A stretch of DNA of 64,000 nucleotides. It comes from Rhodoblastus sp964425315 (GTDB lineage Bacteria > Pseudomonadota > Alphaproteobacteria > Rhizobiales > Beijerinckiaceae). Positions 50,315 through 60,084 of this stretch are shown piece after piece; position 1 is the stretch's first letter, and each line of letters opens with the position of its first letter. A model generated the notes under the pieces. It was not told the DNA's origin and made no database searches. It saw only the letters and a list, made by a program, of their open reading frames with translations. A program made the position numbers and the translations under genes. The stretch spans positions 1-64,000 of the forward strand of contig CAYRNB010000004.1 of the NCBI GenBank assembly GCA_964425315.1, written 5' to 3'.

Positions 50315-51685
50315 TCAGGACCAATTGCCGACATTGGTCACGCTCGACGATCCGAGCGACGTGATTTTAAACCAACTGTTCGCGCCGACGACCGCCGCAG
50401 CGGCGACCCCAAGCGAAACCCGGGGAATGATGGTCCCCGAGTTTGTCACGCGAACGATTCCCTTGATGCGCGCATAGCCGGTCGTCGCTGTGTTTGCGGC
50501 GGTAAGCGCCGCGTTGGCGGCGGTGTTGAAAGTCGTGTAATCGGAGGAGGCCGTCGCCAGCGCCGCCTTGCTCGCGCAGGACCACCATCCCTGGGCAAAG
50601 CTCGCTGTCCCACCCAAGGCGAATCCGAACGAACCCGAAGTTCCGCTCATCGCCGACAGCGAGAATAGGCACTCGAATTGATATGTTCCGGCCGCCAAGG
50701 CGATGGCGCCGTTCGCCGTCGCGTTGAAAAGCGGCTGAACCGCCGTCGTGCTGGTAAGGACAAAGCTGGAGGAAAGGCAAACGAACTGCTCGGACGGCGT
50801 CACCCCGCGCTGCGCCGCGACCGGAGTCGAATAGAAAACGATCCCGTCATATTCCCACGCGCCCGCCTCAGCCGCCGAGGCGTTGGCGCCGCTTTGAAAA
50901 CATAACGGCGCTTTCGTTGCTGCGCCTGGCGCGATCGTCATCCCACCGGTTGCGGCGTCGAGCGCAATCGCTGTTTTCCAACTCGAGCCGTCAGCCGAAA
51001 CCTTGAATGAGAAGTCGTCGCTCCCGTTCAGCCCCATTTGCGCCCGGCCGGAGAAGCCGTCCTGAAAGAGAACGGAGGCGGTGTCGCCGACAGCGCTTTT
51101 GTTGATCGTGAAGCTGAAGCTCACGCCATCGAAAAGCGCGCTCGCGCCGTAAACCGAAAGCGGGTTGTTCAAATCCGGCGCCGTACCAATTCCAATAGCA
51201 GCAAACGTATCGTTCAGGCCGCTCTCGACAACGCCCCACCCATTCGATCCGTTACTCTCCAGACCGACAGACTGATAAGCGCCGTTCAACACTAAATTAG
51301 CCGCCCCAGCGACTGTGTCCGATCCGGCGCGGCTGATCGTGATTGTGGCCGACCCTGAACAATCGCCGCTCTCGTCGACAATGCGCAAGACGGCGCCAAC
51401 GGGATAAGCCGACGCGCTCGGCAGGGTCACAATGCGTGCAGCCGAGAGCGTCGTGTAGGCGATAAGGCGATCTGACGCGAGCGCCGCGTAGTCCGCGTCG
51501 CTGACCGCGACACGTTTGGTCGTCACAACTTCCGACAATTTCGCCGCCGCCCAACCGCCGGCTGTGACGCCATCGTGAACGGTCACACGATTGTTGGTCG
51601 TGTCGACGACAAGTTCGCCTTGAGCGCCGGTGAAAGCGGCGACATTAACGGCGGAGTCGCGACGGCGCTTGACCTGAACCGACAT
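50315..51685 (-). CDS. Phage tail fibre / receptor-binding protein
   Basis: 456 aa. The first 50 residues (SVQVKRRRDSAVNVAAFTGA, then QGELVVDTTNNRVTVHDGV) match the N-terminal domain of phage fibre and hyaluronidase-type proteins that clips to the tail. After that come beta-rich Ser/Ala/Gly segments. GAGAGGAAG precedes the ATG. It is nine bases from the gp15-like gene. Fibre assignment is by domain and place. Confidence 0.75.
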   Translation of the reverse strand: MSVQVKRRRDSAVNVAAFTGAQGELVVDTTNNRVTVHDGVTAGGWAAAKLSEVVTTKRVAVSDADYAALASDRLIAYTTLSAARIVTLPSASAYPVGAVLRIVDESGDCSGSATITISRAGSDTVAGAANLVLNGAYQSVGLESNGSNGWGVVESGLNDTFAAIGIGTAPDLNNPLSVYGASALFDGVSFSFTINKSAVGDTASVLFQDGFSGRAQMGLNGSDDFSFKVSADGSSWKTAIALDAATGGMTIAPGAATKAPLCFQSGANASAAEAGAWEYDGIVFYSTPVAAQRGVTPSEQFVCLSSSFVLTSTTAVQPLFNATANGAIALAAGTYQFECLFSLSAMSGTSGSFGFALGGTASFAQGWWSCASKAALATASSDYTTFNTAANAALTAANTATTGYARIKGIVRVTNSGTIIPRVSLGVAAAAVVGANSWFKITSLGSSSVTNVGNWS

Positions 51686-51694
51686 TTCTTCCTC

Positions 51695-53788
51695 TCAAGA
51701 TGTGCAATTGCCGAGGTCGATTACGGAGACGACCTGCGAAGATACGGACCCGTAGTCATCCATCTCCGACGCCACATCATTCGCGACATGGCCGAAATCC
51801 ATGCTGACGCCGAGAGCGAGTTGGGATGCGACCGGCCCGAGTTTTCCCGTTCCCTGGACCGTGTAGGAAAAGACGGGAAGCGTCCCAAGGTCTTGAAACC
51901 CGGATAAGAAAGTGTTGAAGGAATCGAACTTGAAATAGAGCGTCTGCCCGATGTCGTCGCTCGAGACAGACCATTTGAAGATGGCCGAGTCGAGGAGGCA
52001 GAATGGCGCGCCGGCAGAGCTCGTGACGCTCGCAATCCCGGCCTGACCGCGGTAAAGTCCGGTCAGGTCGTATTTGCCCGCGGCGGTGAGAGTCGCGTTT
52101 TCATAGGAGAGATATTCGCCGCCGACATAACAGATCGAGTCTCCCGCCGCCGCTTGCGCGCTCGACCATGACGAGAGCGTTCCCATCGACTCTGTAAGGT
52201 CGACCGCCAACGAGTCTGCATCGTCGGGATTGGCGCCGGCATAGGAAGGCAGGCTTGTCGGGAGGACGCCCTGCTGAGCCGAGTCCGTGACGGCGCCAAG
52301 TTCTTCATAGGTCGCACCATCGCGCGACATATAGATGACGCACCCGCCCCATCTCGGGTCGCCGGATTGAGGCGAAATTCCAAACCACAGTTCGAGAGCG
52401 TTATTCGTCAACTGGGGAGGAGGTTCGATAATCAGCGGCGGGTTGACGCCATTCGGAGCGGAAATTCCGTCAGGCATGGTGCTGATCTTCGGCTGGATCG
52501 GATACACAACCGATGTGTCGACGCCGTGGGGAAGTTCCTCCGCTGTGACGGTAAGCAGCCCGCTATCGTCTTCCTCTATGTCGGTGATGCGGACCGTGAC
52601 GGCGTCGACGCCTATCGCCGCATCGTTGATCTGCACAAGGTCCATCGGCTCAAGCAGGCAAAATTCCCAAGAGAGCTTGAACTGATAGGTGTTTCTCACA
52701 TAGAGCGCGCGCTGCATGACCAATTGGGCCACGGTCTGCGCCACGTCGAGATCGCAAATTTCATGCGCCGTCACCGCAGGTCCGACGCGCCGCCCGAAGC
52801 GGTCGATGGCCGCCTGGTCGAAAGCCGTTATGGGTCCGGTGTTATATTGGTCGGCCCGCGATTGAATCTCGATCGCCTGCCAGTTCGGGGCCGAATAGGG
52901 ATCGGCCCGCGTGATCTTCACCGGGTCCTCCCCTTCGGTATAGAGGAAGTCCTCGTCTGTCAGGCTGTAAATGGGCGTAAGATTTGGCGCAAAAGTCCAA
53001 CCGTTCGCGCTTAGACTTGAGTCGGCGAAAGGCACGATCTTTAACAGGCCATCCGACCAAACGGCTGTGGCGTTTGCGAGTCTCAGCCAACGATCGAGAA
53101 TCGACGACGCCTTTTCCCGCATGATCAGCACCGGCGAGAAAGCAATCCCGGCTGCGAAGCAGAATGCCTGGAAGCTGCTGCTATTATTTCCATAAAGCGC
53201 CGCGCCGCTGATCGAGGCTGCGGGGAAGCCGACGCCATATTGGCTGTTGGTCAGGAAATCGTAAATGATCTGGGCGGGATCGGCGTCGATCCCGTTGAAG
53301 CCCGTCCCCTGGAGAACGCCGTAAATCTCGAAATTGTTGGACGGAATCGACGCCGACGGGCCGAGTTTGAAATTCGCCGCGCAAACATAGCACGTTCCAT
53401 TGTAGGAAAGCGCCTGAGATGGATAGGTTGTTGCGAGGTAGGACCATGACGACTGCGGCGTCGCGCCATTGAAGAAGGACAGTTTGAGCTTGGCGAGAGT
53501 CGTCGGAGAGGGAGACCCTTGCCAGACATTGCCAATCTCAGCCACCGGGCCTTCGCAAATGCCCATGATGACATCGGCGGTATAGGTCGTCGCATTGCCG
53601 GTGGCGAAGAAGCCGCCTTTTCCTCTCTGGTGATTGTGGCGTTTGAAGTTGTTGTACCACAAGACATTCGGAGCAAGCAGGTTCCTGCCCCAAATGATGG
53701 GGATTGGGAGGGCGCTCGACGTCGACTGGACCTGAAGGCCGGAATAGATTGTGACCTTGGTGTGGCTTGAGCCAGAGAGAAAGCCCAT
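51695..53788 (-). CDS. GTA gp15-like phage tail (host-specificity) protein
   Basis: 697 aa. N-terminal LQVQSTSSALPIPIIWGRNL, then AFDQAAIDRFGRRVGPAVTA and LEPMDLVQINDAAIGVDAVT, are marks of the phage-tail_3/gp15-like hub protein. It lacks the TIM-barrel domain that is fused to this protein in RcGTA; that domain is in the gene at 56276-58762. It lies three bases from the NlpC/P60 gene. It forms part of the baseplate hub. Confidence 0.8.
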   Translation of the reverse strand: MGFLSGSSHTKVTIYSGLQVQSTSSALPIPIIWGRNLLAPNVLWYNNFKRHNHQRGKGGFFATGNATTYTADVIMGICEGPVAEIGNVWQGSPSPTTLAKLKLSFFNGATPQSSWSYLATTYPSQALSYNGTCYVCAANFKLGPSASIPSNNFEIYGVLQGTGFNGIDADPAQIIYDFLTNSQYGVGFPAASISGAALYGNNSSSFQAFCFAAGIAFSPVLIMREKASSILDRWLRLANATAVWSDGLLKIVPFADSSLSANGWTFAPNLTPIYSLTDEDFLYTEGEDPVKITRADPYSAPNWQAIEIQSRADQYNTGPITAFDQAAIDRFGRRVGPAVTAHEICDLDVAQTVAQLVMQRALYVRNTYQFKLSWEFCLLEPMDLVQINDAAIGVDAVTVRITDIEEDDSGLLTVTAEELPHGVDTSVVYPIQPKISTMPDGISAPNGVNPPLIIEPPPQLTNNALELWFGISPQSGDPRWGGCVIYMSRDGATYEELGAVTDSAQQGVLPTSLPSYAGANPDDADSLAVDLTESMGTLSSWSSAQAAAGDSICYVGGEYLSYENATLTAAGKYDLTGLYRGQAGIASVTSSAGAPFCLLDSAIFKWSVSSDDIGQTLYFKFDSFNTFLSGFQDLGTLPVFSYTVQGTGKLGPVASQLALGVSMDFGHVANDVASEMDDYGSVSSQVVSVIDLGNCTS

Positions 53789-53791
53789 CGG

Positions 53792-54262
53792 TTAGACCTC
53801 CCTCTTCGCCCAGAAGCTGAAGAATTTCAGATGTCGGTCGCGCTGGACGAGCGCGGGATTTTGATGAAACCGCTCCTCGACGACACAGCCGGCGTCGGCA
53901 AAGGCGTGAATGAGCGCCCGAGGCGCGGCTTGCGTCACAATGCCGCCGTGGGAATAGCAGCGGCCGAAGCGAAATACCGCGAGATCGCCTGGTTGCGGAT
54001 CGTCGGTCTCGTCGCACCAGGTCCTGACCCAGCCGAGATATTTTTCACCATCGTTGTGAAGCATCCAGTCCGATCGGTAGGGCCGCGGATCGAAGGCCTC
54101 CACAAGCCCAACATCGACAAATACCCGCACGATCAACATGCCGCAGTCGACACCGACACCCAATATGTCGGCGCAATTGTGATAGGGCGTGCCAAGCCAT
54201 CGGCGCGCTTCCGCGACGATAGCGGCGCGCTGCGCCTCCTCGGAGGAAGAGCCGACACGCAT
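53792..54262 (-). CDS. NlpC/P60-family peptidase (GTA gp14-like)
   Basis: 156 aa from the ATG at 54262. An NlpC/P60 domain: ARRWLGTPYHNCADILGVGVD then CGMLIVRVF, with the catalytic cysteine in GVDCG, and the histidine in RCYSHGGIVTQ. In tail tips such enzymes cut peptidoglycan during DNA entry. A longer frame to 54682 overlaps DUF2163 and was rejected. Confidence 0.87.
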   Translation of the reverse strand: MRVGSSSEEAQRAAIVAEARRWLGTPYHNCADILGVGVDCGMLIVRVFVDVGLVEAFDPRPYRSDWMLHNDGEKYLGWVRTWCDETDDPQPGDLAVFRFGRCYSHGGIVTQAAPRALIHAFADAGCVVEERFHQNPALVQRDRHLKFFSFWAKREV

Positions 54263-54267
54263 CGCCT

Positions 54268-55191
54268 CTATCCCTTTTGGGTCCCGCCCCGCGTCGTCGC
54301 CATCGGCCCGGTCATGACCTGGGGCGGCGGCACGTAGGGAAAGCCGCGGAAATTCCCAAGATTGTTGAACGTGTTCTGGCATGTCGCCATGGTGTGATCG
54401 CAGCCCTGAGCGACCGTAAAGGCGTCGCCGACGGCGGGCGCATGCGGCAGCGGATAGGCAAGCGTAAGGACTCCGCTTGTGGCGGCCTTGATCGTCATTT
54501 CGATCCCGGTATTGACGCCGCCTGTGAAAGTGATCGCGCCTTGCTGATAGGCCGAGCTCGCGCCGCTCCAATTGATCGTCGTTGTCGTCGATCCGGCTTC
54601 CACGGCGCCATTTGCCGAAAACGTCCCGCGCGCCAGTCCACAGCCGGAATCGTAAAGCACATGCTGACATTGCGGCGCCCACAGATTGCGCGGCATGTCG
54701 ATATCAAGAAGAACCATGTCCGAAGCGACGGTCACTTTCGCCGTGGTTCGGCCGATTTCGTCCACCTGCGCGACGCGGCCTTTAAACAGGAGAACTGTTC
54801 CAAGCGGCGTCAGCGCGCCGTCGCCGTTTGTCGCCCAGGATGAAAAGAACGCTTTTTCGCGTTGGACAAAAGCGCCGTCGAAAAGACCCTGTTGCATGGC
54901 CTGCAAAAATGGCGCGCCGCCAATTGTATCGCTGGTCCTCGCAGAGATCGTCACCTGCTGCTTATCGGCATTGCAGCCAAGCGAGCACTTATAGCGCAGC
55001 CCGGAAATGAGGATCGAGTTCGCCAAGAATATGTGGCTGTTCCAGGCGACCGGGAGATCGAGGTCGGTATAGGTCAGCGCCGTCCCGCTGGCGAGGGTGA
55101 TGCTAAAAAGGTCTCCGGCCAGCAAGCGCGCGTCCGATGTCGGCCGCAGGCCGTTGAGATAAGAGAGAAGCGTGGGCGTCGTGACTTTCAT
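54268..55191 (-). CDS. DUF2163-family baseplate protein (GTA gp13-like)
   Basis: 307 aa from the ATG at 55191, which overlaps the DUF2460 stop (ATGA). It has the DUF2163/phage_BR0599 features: LLSYLNGLRPTSDARLLAGD, VLYDSGCGLARGTFSANG, and the cysteine-bearing end FTVAQGCDHTMATCQNTFNN. In GTA the homologue is gp13 in the tail tip. The six or so cysteines may bind metal; iron-sulfur binding is known for gp13 of RcGTA-like structures. Confidence 0.85.
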   Translation of the reverse strand: MKVTTPTLLSYLNGLRPTSDARLLAGDLFSITLASGTALTYTDLDLPVAWNSHIFLANSILISGLRYKCSLGCNADKQQVTISARTSDTIGGAPFLQAMQQGLFDGAFVQREKAFFSSWATNGDGALTPLGTVLLFKGRVAQVDEIGRTTAKVTVASDMVLLDIDMPRNLWAPQCQHVLYDSGCGLARGTFSANGAVEAGSTTTTINWSGASSAYQQGAITFTGGVNTGIEMTIKAATSGVLTLAYPLPHAPAVGDAFTVAQGCDHTMATCQNTFNNLGNFRGFPYVPPPQVMTGPMATTRGGTQKG

Positions 55192-56279
55192 CGGACGCTC
55201 CGAAACTTGACGCTCTTGACCGTCCAAAGCCCGGACGCGAAGTTCTCGAAGTCCAATTGATCGTCGAAAAATCGGCATTGGAAGGCGTAGGCGCCAGACC
55301 AGGCGACGACCGGCCCCGCAGGCGCGGTTGAATCGGCGATTGCCGTCAGCGTCGCTGAAGAACTTGCCGTCATCGGCCCGAGCGCGACGGCCGCTGCGCC
55401 GTTCACGCTATAATTCGCCCCGCAGAATTCTATGCCATTGCCTGCGACGCCCGCATAATTGTTCGTGAATCCGACCAATGTTACGATCTCGAACTCGGTC
55501 GCCATGGCAGTCGTCGTTGGCGCTGTGACAGTGGCGTAGAACCAGCCGCTTCCGCAGGGAAAGATTGAAGCGGCTGTCGCGCCATTACCGGAATTGTGGA
55601 CCGTTCCGGCGCTCAGATCGAAGTTCGCGAACGCATAGTCGCCCGAACCGACTTTGAGGAGCAATTGCGCCTGGCTGTCCTGTTCCGCCTTCAGATAGGC
55701 GCCGAAAACGACAACGTCGCCCGCGTTGAGACTCGGGCCGTTGACGTAGCTTGAATGAATATTCGTGCCGGTCGCTTCGGCGAGATTATAGACCTGCCCC
55801 GGCGCCAGCGGCGCACTGGAAAAGGTTATTGCGTTCGGCGCGGTGAAGGAATAATCCGTCGCCGGAGCGCCGTTAATGGTGACGGAAGAAATATCGGTCG
55901 CGTAGGAGATCGGCTCATAAAGGCCGCCGATCGATCGGCCGAGGGTGAAGGTGGTCGTTGTCCCGTCACCGGCCCCAATCGTCTCATCCGCCGCACTATT
56001 ATCGGTCGGGTCGACATAGAGAAACGTGTTCAGCTGGCCTTGCGCGGTCAAGAAAAACCCCATCAGGGTTTGCAGCGACTGCGCCTGCAGGCCCGTCCAG
56101 ACGCCAGACGAATCCAGCCCGTCGAAGGTCAGTTCGAACTCGTAAAGGGCGTGGGCGTAGAGCCCTGCGCGGACTTCGCGGCCGGACGTATGTGAGGCCA
56201 CGCGCGTCGAAAGCGTCGGCTTCTTGTGGACGCTCCAGCCGAGGCCGGGCAGTGCCGGAAAGATCGGGGGCGCGGTCAT
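55188..56279 (-). CDS. DUF2460 baseplate protein with a large insert
   Basis: 363 aa from the ATG at 56279, which overlaps the upstream gene stop (ATGA). DUF2460 begins with PALPGLGWSVHKKPTLSTRV and YEFELTFDGLDSSGVWTGLQ, and ends with AYAFQCRFFDDQLDFENFAS. Between about residues 185 and 315 lies a foreign, Ser/Gly-rich beta domain (NAGDVVVFGAYLKAEQDSQA, then FPCGSGWFYATVTAPTTTAM), resembling carbohydrate-binding folds. A second DUF2460 domain exists in the neighbour. Confidence 0.8.
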   Translation of the reverse strand: MTAPPIFPALPGLGWSVHKKPTLSTRVASHTSGREVRAGLYAHALYEFELTFDGLDSSGVWTGLQAQSLQTLMGFFLTAQGQLNTFLYVDPTDNSAADETIGAGDGTTTTFTLGRSIGGLYEPISYATDISSVTINGAPATDYSFTAPNAITFSSAPLAPGQVYNLAEATGTNIHSSYVNGPSLNAGDVVVFGAYLKAEQDSQAQLLLKVGSGDYAFANFDLSAGTVHNSGNGATAASIFPCGSGWFYATVTAPTTTAMATEFEIVTLVGFTNNYAGVAGNGIEFCGANYSVNGAAAVALGPMTASSSATLTAIADSTAPAGPVVAWSGAYAFQCRFFDDQLDFENFASGLWTVKSVKFRSVR

Positions 56280-58762
56280 GCGCGCACCGTCTCGAGCCGA
56301 AGCGTTTTGATCCGCCAAAAACCTGACATGAATTCTTCCAAATCTTCCTGATCGTCAGCGAAACGCGTGACATCGGCGGCCGAAAAATCGACGGTGAGGA
56401 CCACGCCAGCGGCAGGCGGCTTCGAAAAGATCACCGTCGCCGGCAAGATGGAGAGGCTGTAGGACGACGGTCCGACAACCGCTCCATTCGCATAGACGGT
56501 TGGCGCCCCTATCAGCGCCTGGACGCGTTCGTAATAGCCTGCAAGCATAGGTTCGATGACAAACGCAGTCGTGACGCCGTCGCCTGTTCCAAGCGACGCT
56601 CCGGCATAGACGGCGAGATTTCCAGGCGGCGCGAACAAGAAGGGCGTCGCCCGACCTGCCTGCGCGCCGATGAACGCGATGACCTCCTGCAACTCGCTAT
56701 AACCCGTCGCAGAGCGCAAGAGATCGAAGGTCAGTTCAATATCCCAAAGCGGCGACGACGCGACCGCCGAACGTGCGCTACGCCCTGATGCTTTCGCCGC
56801 TTCACGGGTCAAAAAGCGCGGCTTGTAATGGACGCTCCACCCTTCGCCGACGAGAACCGGAAACGTTTCATATGATCCGGCTCCTGGTGGCGTCGGAGAC
56901 GGCGGAACGGGCAGGTAAGGCCCCTTGCCCGCGATCCAGTTTCCGGTCGCCCAGCTTCCGCCGTCGCCCCATGCGCTCGAATTCAGCGGGAATATCGGGA
57001 AGGGTCGCGCGTCCCAGTTCCATGCGCAGCAGAACGGCGTCAGGATCATCGGGACGCCGGCGCTCGAATTTGGATTATTGGCCGCATTCGACCAATAATC
57101 ATAGATCGCTTGCAGGGCCGTGTCGGCGAGCAGGTCATCGCGCTTGGGAAGCCAAGTCGCTCCATCGGCCGATTCCCAAACCGACCAGAAGGGCGTCTCG
57201 CTCTCGCTCGAACCCGGCGAAAAAAAGACGTTTGGCTGGTTCGTGCATTTATCGGTCGTCGCGAACCCATATTCGGCGAAGGTGAGCGGCTTCATTTGCG
57301 CCGTCCATTGCGTTGTCGGGCCATGTGGCGCCCAGCCAGAGCCATCACCATTGTCGTAGATCGCCTGATGCGTGTTTCGCCACCACCAGCGGAATTGCTT
57401 GCGGCCTAAAAGCTCCTGGCCTGAATAAAATGGATTGCGCGATTGCGTGAGGCGATCGCCGTCCGGCTGACTCACCATCAGGCCGGAGCCGTTCGGGTCG
57501 AGGCTGCGGCCGAGATTGCTCGAATCGTCATAGAACCAATCGAAATGTTCGCCGCCCTCGATGTTTCCACTGAGATATGCCGAGCTGTAAATCGACGGGT
57601 CGCCCGTCAGGCCGATGCCGCACATATCGGAAGCCGCCGGCGGCCATGACGTCGGCTTCGGCGAAGTCCAGTTCTCCGCGTCCAAACCGCCGCCGTCCGT
57701 CGTCCAATCCGAAAGCGGCAAATAGTTGTCGAAGGAGACCAGATCGACATCGGATGACGCAAACAGCGAATCGAGATGCGGCCACTGGCCGTTCTCGCCC
57801 GCGTGTTGCCAACCATTCCAACTCGACCAGTCCGGCGAGTACGCGATCAGGTTTTTCCAGTCCTTCAGATTCTTGTTCAGCCCTGCGCTATCGAAAACGC
57901 TGCGCGCGTCCGCCGCAAGTTGGGCCAGGCCGGCGACGAATGGATAATCCCATACGGCGTCGCCATTGCCATCGACTGTCCCCGCCTTGGTCCAGCCTGG
58001 TCCGCGGATGATCTCCAGGCCGCGCAATTCCGAGCCGATCAGGAAGAGATCGACGCCGCCGGCGATCACGCAAAGGTTGGCGTAATGAAGGATCATTCGC
58101 CGATAGGTCCAATCCGTCGGCGATCCGGAATAGCCGACTGTCAGGTTCACCGTATCGCGTGTGAACATTGACGTTGAGGCCGACCCAAGAAAGGCGTTGA
58201 CCGCCGCCACGGACGCGCTTGACAAGTCGCTCGAAAGCCCGATGCGTCCGCGCCAAGGCTTTCCCGGCATATCCATCAAAATGAAGGGATAAAAGACCAC
58301 GCGGAATCCGCGCGCTTTCAAATCCTCAACGCAGCGGACGATGCTTTGATCCGATGGCGTGCCTCCGTAGTTCGCCGAGCCATTGGCGGTTGAGATCGGA
58401 ATGAGGCCGCTACTGTTCTGAGTCAGCCCGGAGACCCGCCAATCCGATGAAGTCCAGCCGCTCCCATCCCAGATTTCGAAGGCGCCGCCGACGTAATTCG
58501 TCGAGGGGTAGATGTTACAGGAGCCGGCGTCGGTCGAATTGCCGAACCAGGCGCAGACCAGCGCCACGGTTTGGCATTCCGGATGTTCGGCCTGCAATTG
58601 GTCGAGCGCATAAGAATAGTCGGCCTTAACTCCGCCCGGCGCGAAATACGTGTTGATCGGCGAGAAATTCGCAACGCCCATCATTTTGCCTTGCGCGGGA
58701 GTCGTGTCGTAAGTGAACTCGCCCGAGGCCGGCAGGAGACACGCGCCGAAGAGGTTCGCCAT
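56276..58762 (-). CDS. Fusion of GTA TIM-barrel domain and DUF2460
   Basis: 828 aa from the ATG at 58762 (TGATG with the tape measure gene). Residues 1 to about 610 match the GTA TIM-barrel-like (glycoside hydrolase) domain: GVDLFLIGSELRGLEIIRGP, VDLVSFDNYLPLSDW, and MKPLTFAEYGFATTDKCTNQ. The last 200 residues are DUF2460 (VLVGEGWSVHYKPRFLTREA to DLEEFMSGFWRIKTLRLETV). In RcGTA the TIM barrel is part of gp15 and DUF2460 is gp12, so the domains have been reshuffled. Confidence 0.82.
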   Translation of the reverse strand: MANLFGACLLPASGEFTYDTTPAQGKMMGVANFSPINTYFAPGGVKADYSYALDQLQAEHPECQTVALVCAWFGNSTDAGSCNIYPSTNYVGGAFEIWDGSGWTSSDWRVSGLTQNSSGLIPISTANGSANYGGTPSDQSIVRCVEDLKARGFRVVFYPFILMDMPGKPWRGRIGLSSDLSSASVAAVNAFLGSASTSMFTRDTVNLTVGYSGSPTDWTYRRMILHYANLCVIAGGVDLFLIGSELRGLEIIRGPGWTKAGTVDGNGDAVWDYPFVAGLAQLAADARSVFDSAGLNKNLKDWKNLIAYSPDWSSWNGWQHAGENGQWPHLDSLFASSDVDLVSFDNYLPLSDWTTDGGGLDAENWTSPKPTSWPPAASDMCGIGLTGDPSIYSSAYLSGNIEGGEHFDWFYDDSSNLGRSLDPNGSGLMVSQPDGDRLTQSRNPFYSGQELLGRKQFRWWWRNTHQAIYDNGDGSGWAPHGPTTQWTAQMKPLTFAEYGFATTDKCTNQPNVFFSPGSSESETPFWSVWESADGATWLPKRDDLLADTALQAIYDYWSNAANNPNSSAGVPMILTPFCCAWNWDARPFPIFPLNSSAWGDGGSWATGNWIAGKGPYLPVPPSPTPPGAGSYETFPVLVGEGWSVHYKPRFLTREAAKASGRSARSAVASSPLWDIELTFDLLRSATGYSELQEVIAFIGAQAGRATPFLFAPPGNLAVYAGASLGTGDGVTTAFVIEPMLAGYYERVQALIGAPTVYANGAVVGPSSYSLSILPATVIFSKPPAAGVVLTVDFSAADVTRFADDQEDLEEFMSGFWRIKTLRLETVRA

Positions 58763-60039
58763 CACACACCCGCAAGACGCCGTAGGCCAAGATGGTCGCC
58801 GTCCTTAATCGCCTGATTCATCGCCTTCATGATTTGGCGGGAATTATTGGAGAGCCAGCTTTTCACAGATCCGGCGTCCAGCGCGCTGACGTTCAAATGA
58901 ACGTGTGTGTCGCCTCCGGCGCCCCGGCCAGCCATTGCGCGGTTCTGCGCGGCGCCGGACAGCATCGATCGAAACGCGCCAGCCTCCGCCGCCGGCATGA
59001 CCAATTCGTTGCGGTGAACGAGCGCCAACTGGTCTTGAGGTATCGACCATGCGCCAATATCGAACGACGCCGCAGCCAAAACGGCGCCCTCTGAGGCGGC
59101 CGCCGGCCCCGCGGCAGCGGGCCCCAAGAAAGGAGCCAGAAAAGCGAAAACGCCGGCGAAAGTCTGCCCGGCGTCGATGACAATGGATTTGACCGCCGCG
59201 GCGATCTGCGGGCCCAGGCTCGCTGAAGCCTCGGCGCCGGCTATGCCGGTTCGGGCCGCAGCGCCTGCTAGGGCTGCGGCCGTCTTTTGCCCTTCCGCCG
59301 TGCGCGACAAAACGACTTGCGCGATCTGGGCCTTGGCCCAACCAGCCACCATTTCGACGCCCATTCTGACGAATTGCGAAACCACTGTGCGCGTCAGGGA
59401 TTGCATGACTTCGCGGAAATTTCTCGTTCCCAGGATCATGCCGGTCCAGCCGGACGAAAGCGACGCCGATATAGCGTCCACCATTTTGTTCATTGGCGCG
59501 ACCGTCTCTTCGACCGATCGCAGGACGATCCTCTGACTATTGCGCGCATATTCCATGTCGAGCGCCAGCATGCGATTGAGAACTCGCGCCCGCTGCGTCA
59601 GCCTCAGTCCGTCAAGCTGCAACTCTTTTTCTAGCAGCGTTTTTTCCGCCGCATATTCGGAATCAAGCGCTGATCTCGTCGCGGCGAGCCGCTCGTCGCC
59701 ATTCAATATGTTCAGTTTCGCCAATTCCGCATAGAGCGAACGTTTTTCCGCGAATGCCGCGCGCTCGGCGAAAATTTCGCCATAGATGGCGCCGATGCTT
59801 GCGCGCGTCGCCTCTTCCTGAGAGGCTCCGGTTTCGCGCGCCGCCTGAGCCACTTTCGCCAGGGCGCTTGTCGCGCCGGCGCCGAAGGCGGAAAAACTCT
59901 GGGCCGATTTGGTGACCCCCTGCGCCACCTGATTGACGCCTGTCGGCAATGCCTGCAACGCAGAGGATACGCGCGCGACGCCTTCGAGAAAGTCAGAGGC
60001 GTCGGCCCCGAATGAGATCGAGACTTTTGAATCGGCCAT
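58762..60039 (-). CDS. Tail tape measure protein (short)
   Basis: 425 aa. Starts ADSKVSISFGADASDFLEGV. It has long helical stretches with LEKELQLDGLRLTQRARVLN and a hydrophobic region (AGQTFAGVFAFLAPFLGPAA), then a C-terminal GGDTHVHLNVSALDAGSVKS typical of tape measure ends. A short tape implies a short tail. It is between the chaperone region and the TIM-barrel fusion. Confidence 0.8.
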   Translation of the reverse strand: MADSKVSISFGADASDFLEGVARVSSALQALPTGVNQVAQGVTKSAQSFSAFGAGATSALAKVAQAARETGASQEEATRASIGAIYGEIFAERAAFAEKRSLYAELAKLNILNGDERLAATRSALDSEYAAEKTLLEKELQLDGLRLTQRARVLNRMLALDMEYARNSQRIVLRSVEETVAPMNKMVDAISASLSSGWTGMILGTRNFREVMQSLTRTVVSQFVRMGVEMVAGWAKAQIAQVVLSRTAEGQKTAAALAGAAARTGIAGAEASASLGPQIAAAVKSIVIDAGQTFAGVFAFLAPFLGPAAAGPAAASEGAVLAAASFDIGAWSIPQDQLALVHRNELVMPAAEAGAFRSMLSGAAQNRAMAGRGAGGDTHVHLNVSALDAGSVKSWLSNNSRQIMKAMNQAIKDGDHLGLRRLAGV

Positions 60040-60084
60040 GCTCGTCTTTCGAATGGGTTAGGAAAGCAACGCTGCGATGCGCGA

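Noticed and set aside
53792..54682. Long reading of the NlpC/P60 gene from 54682
   Set aside because: It would overlap DUF2163 by more than 400 bases and has no domain in the extra part. The ATG at 54262 gives exactly an NlpC/P60 domain.
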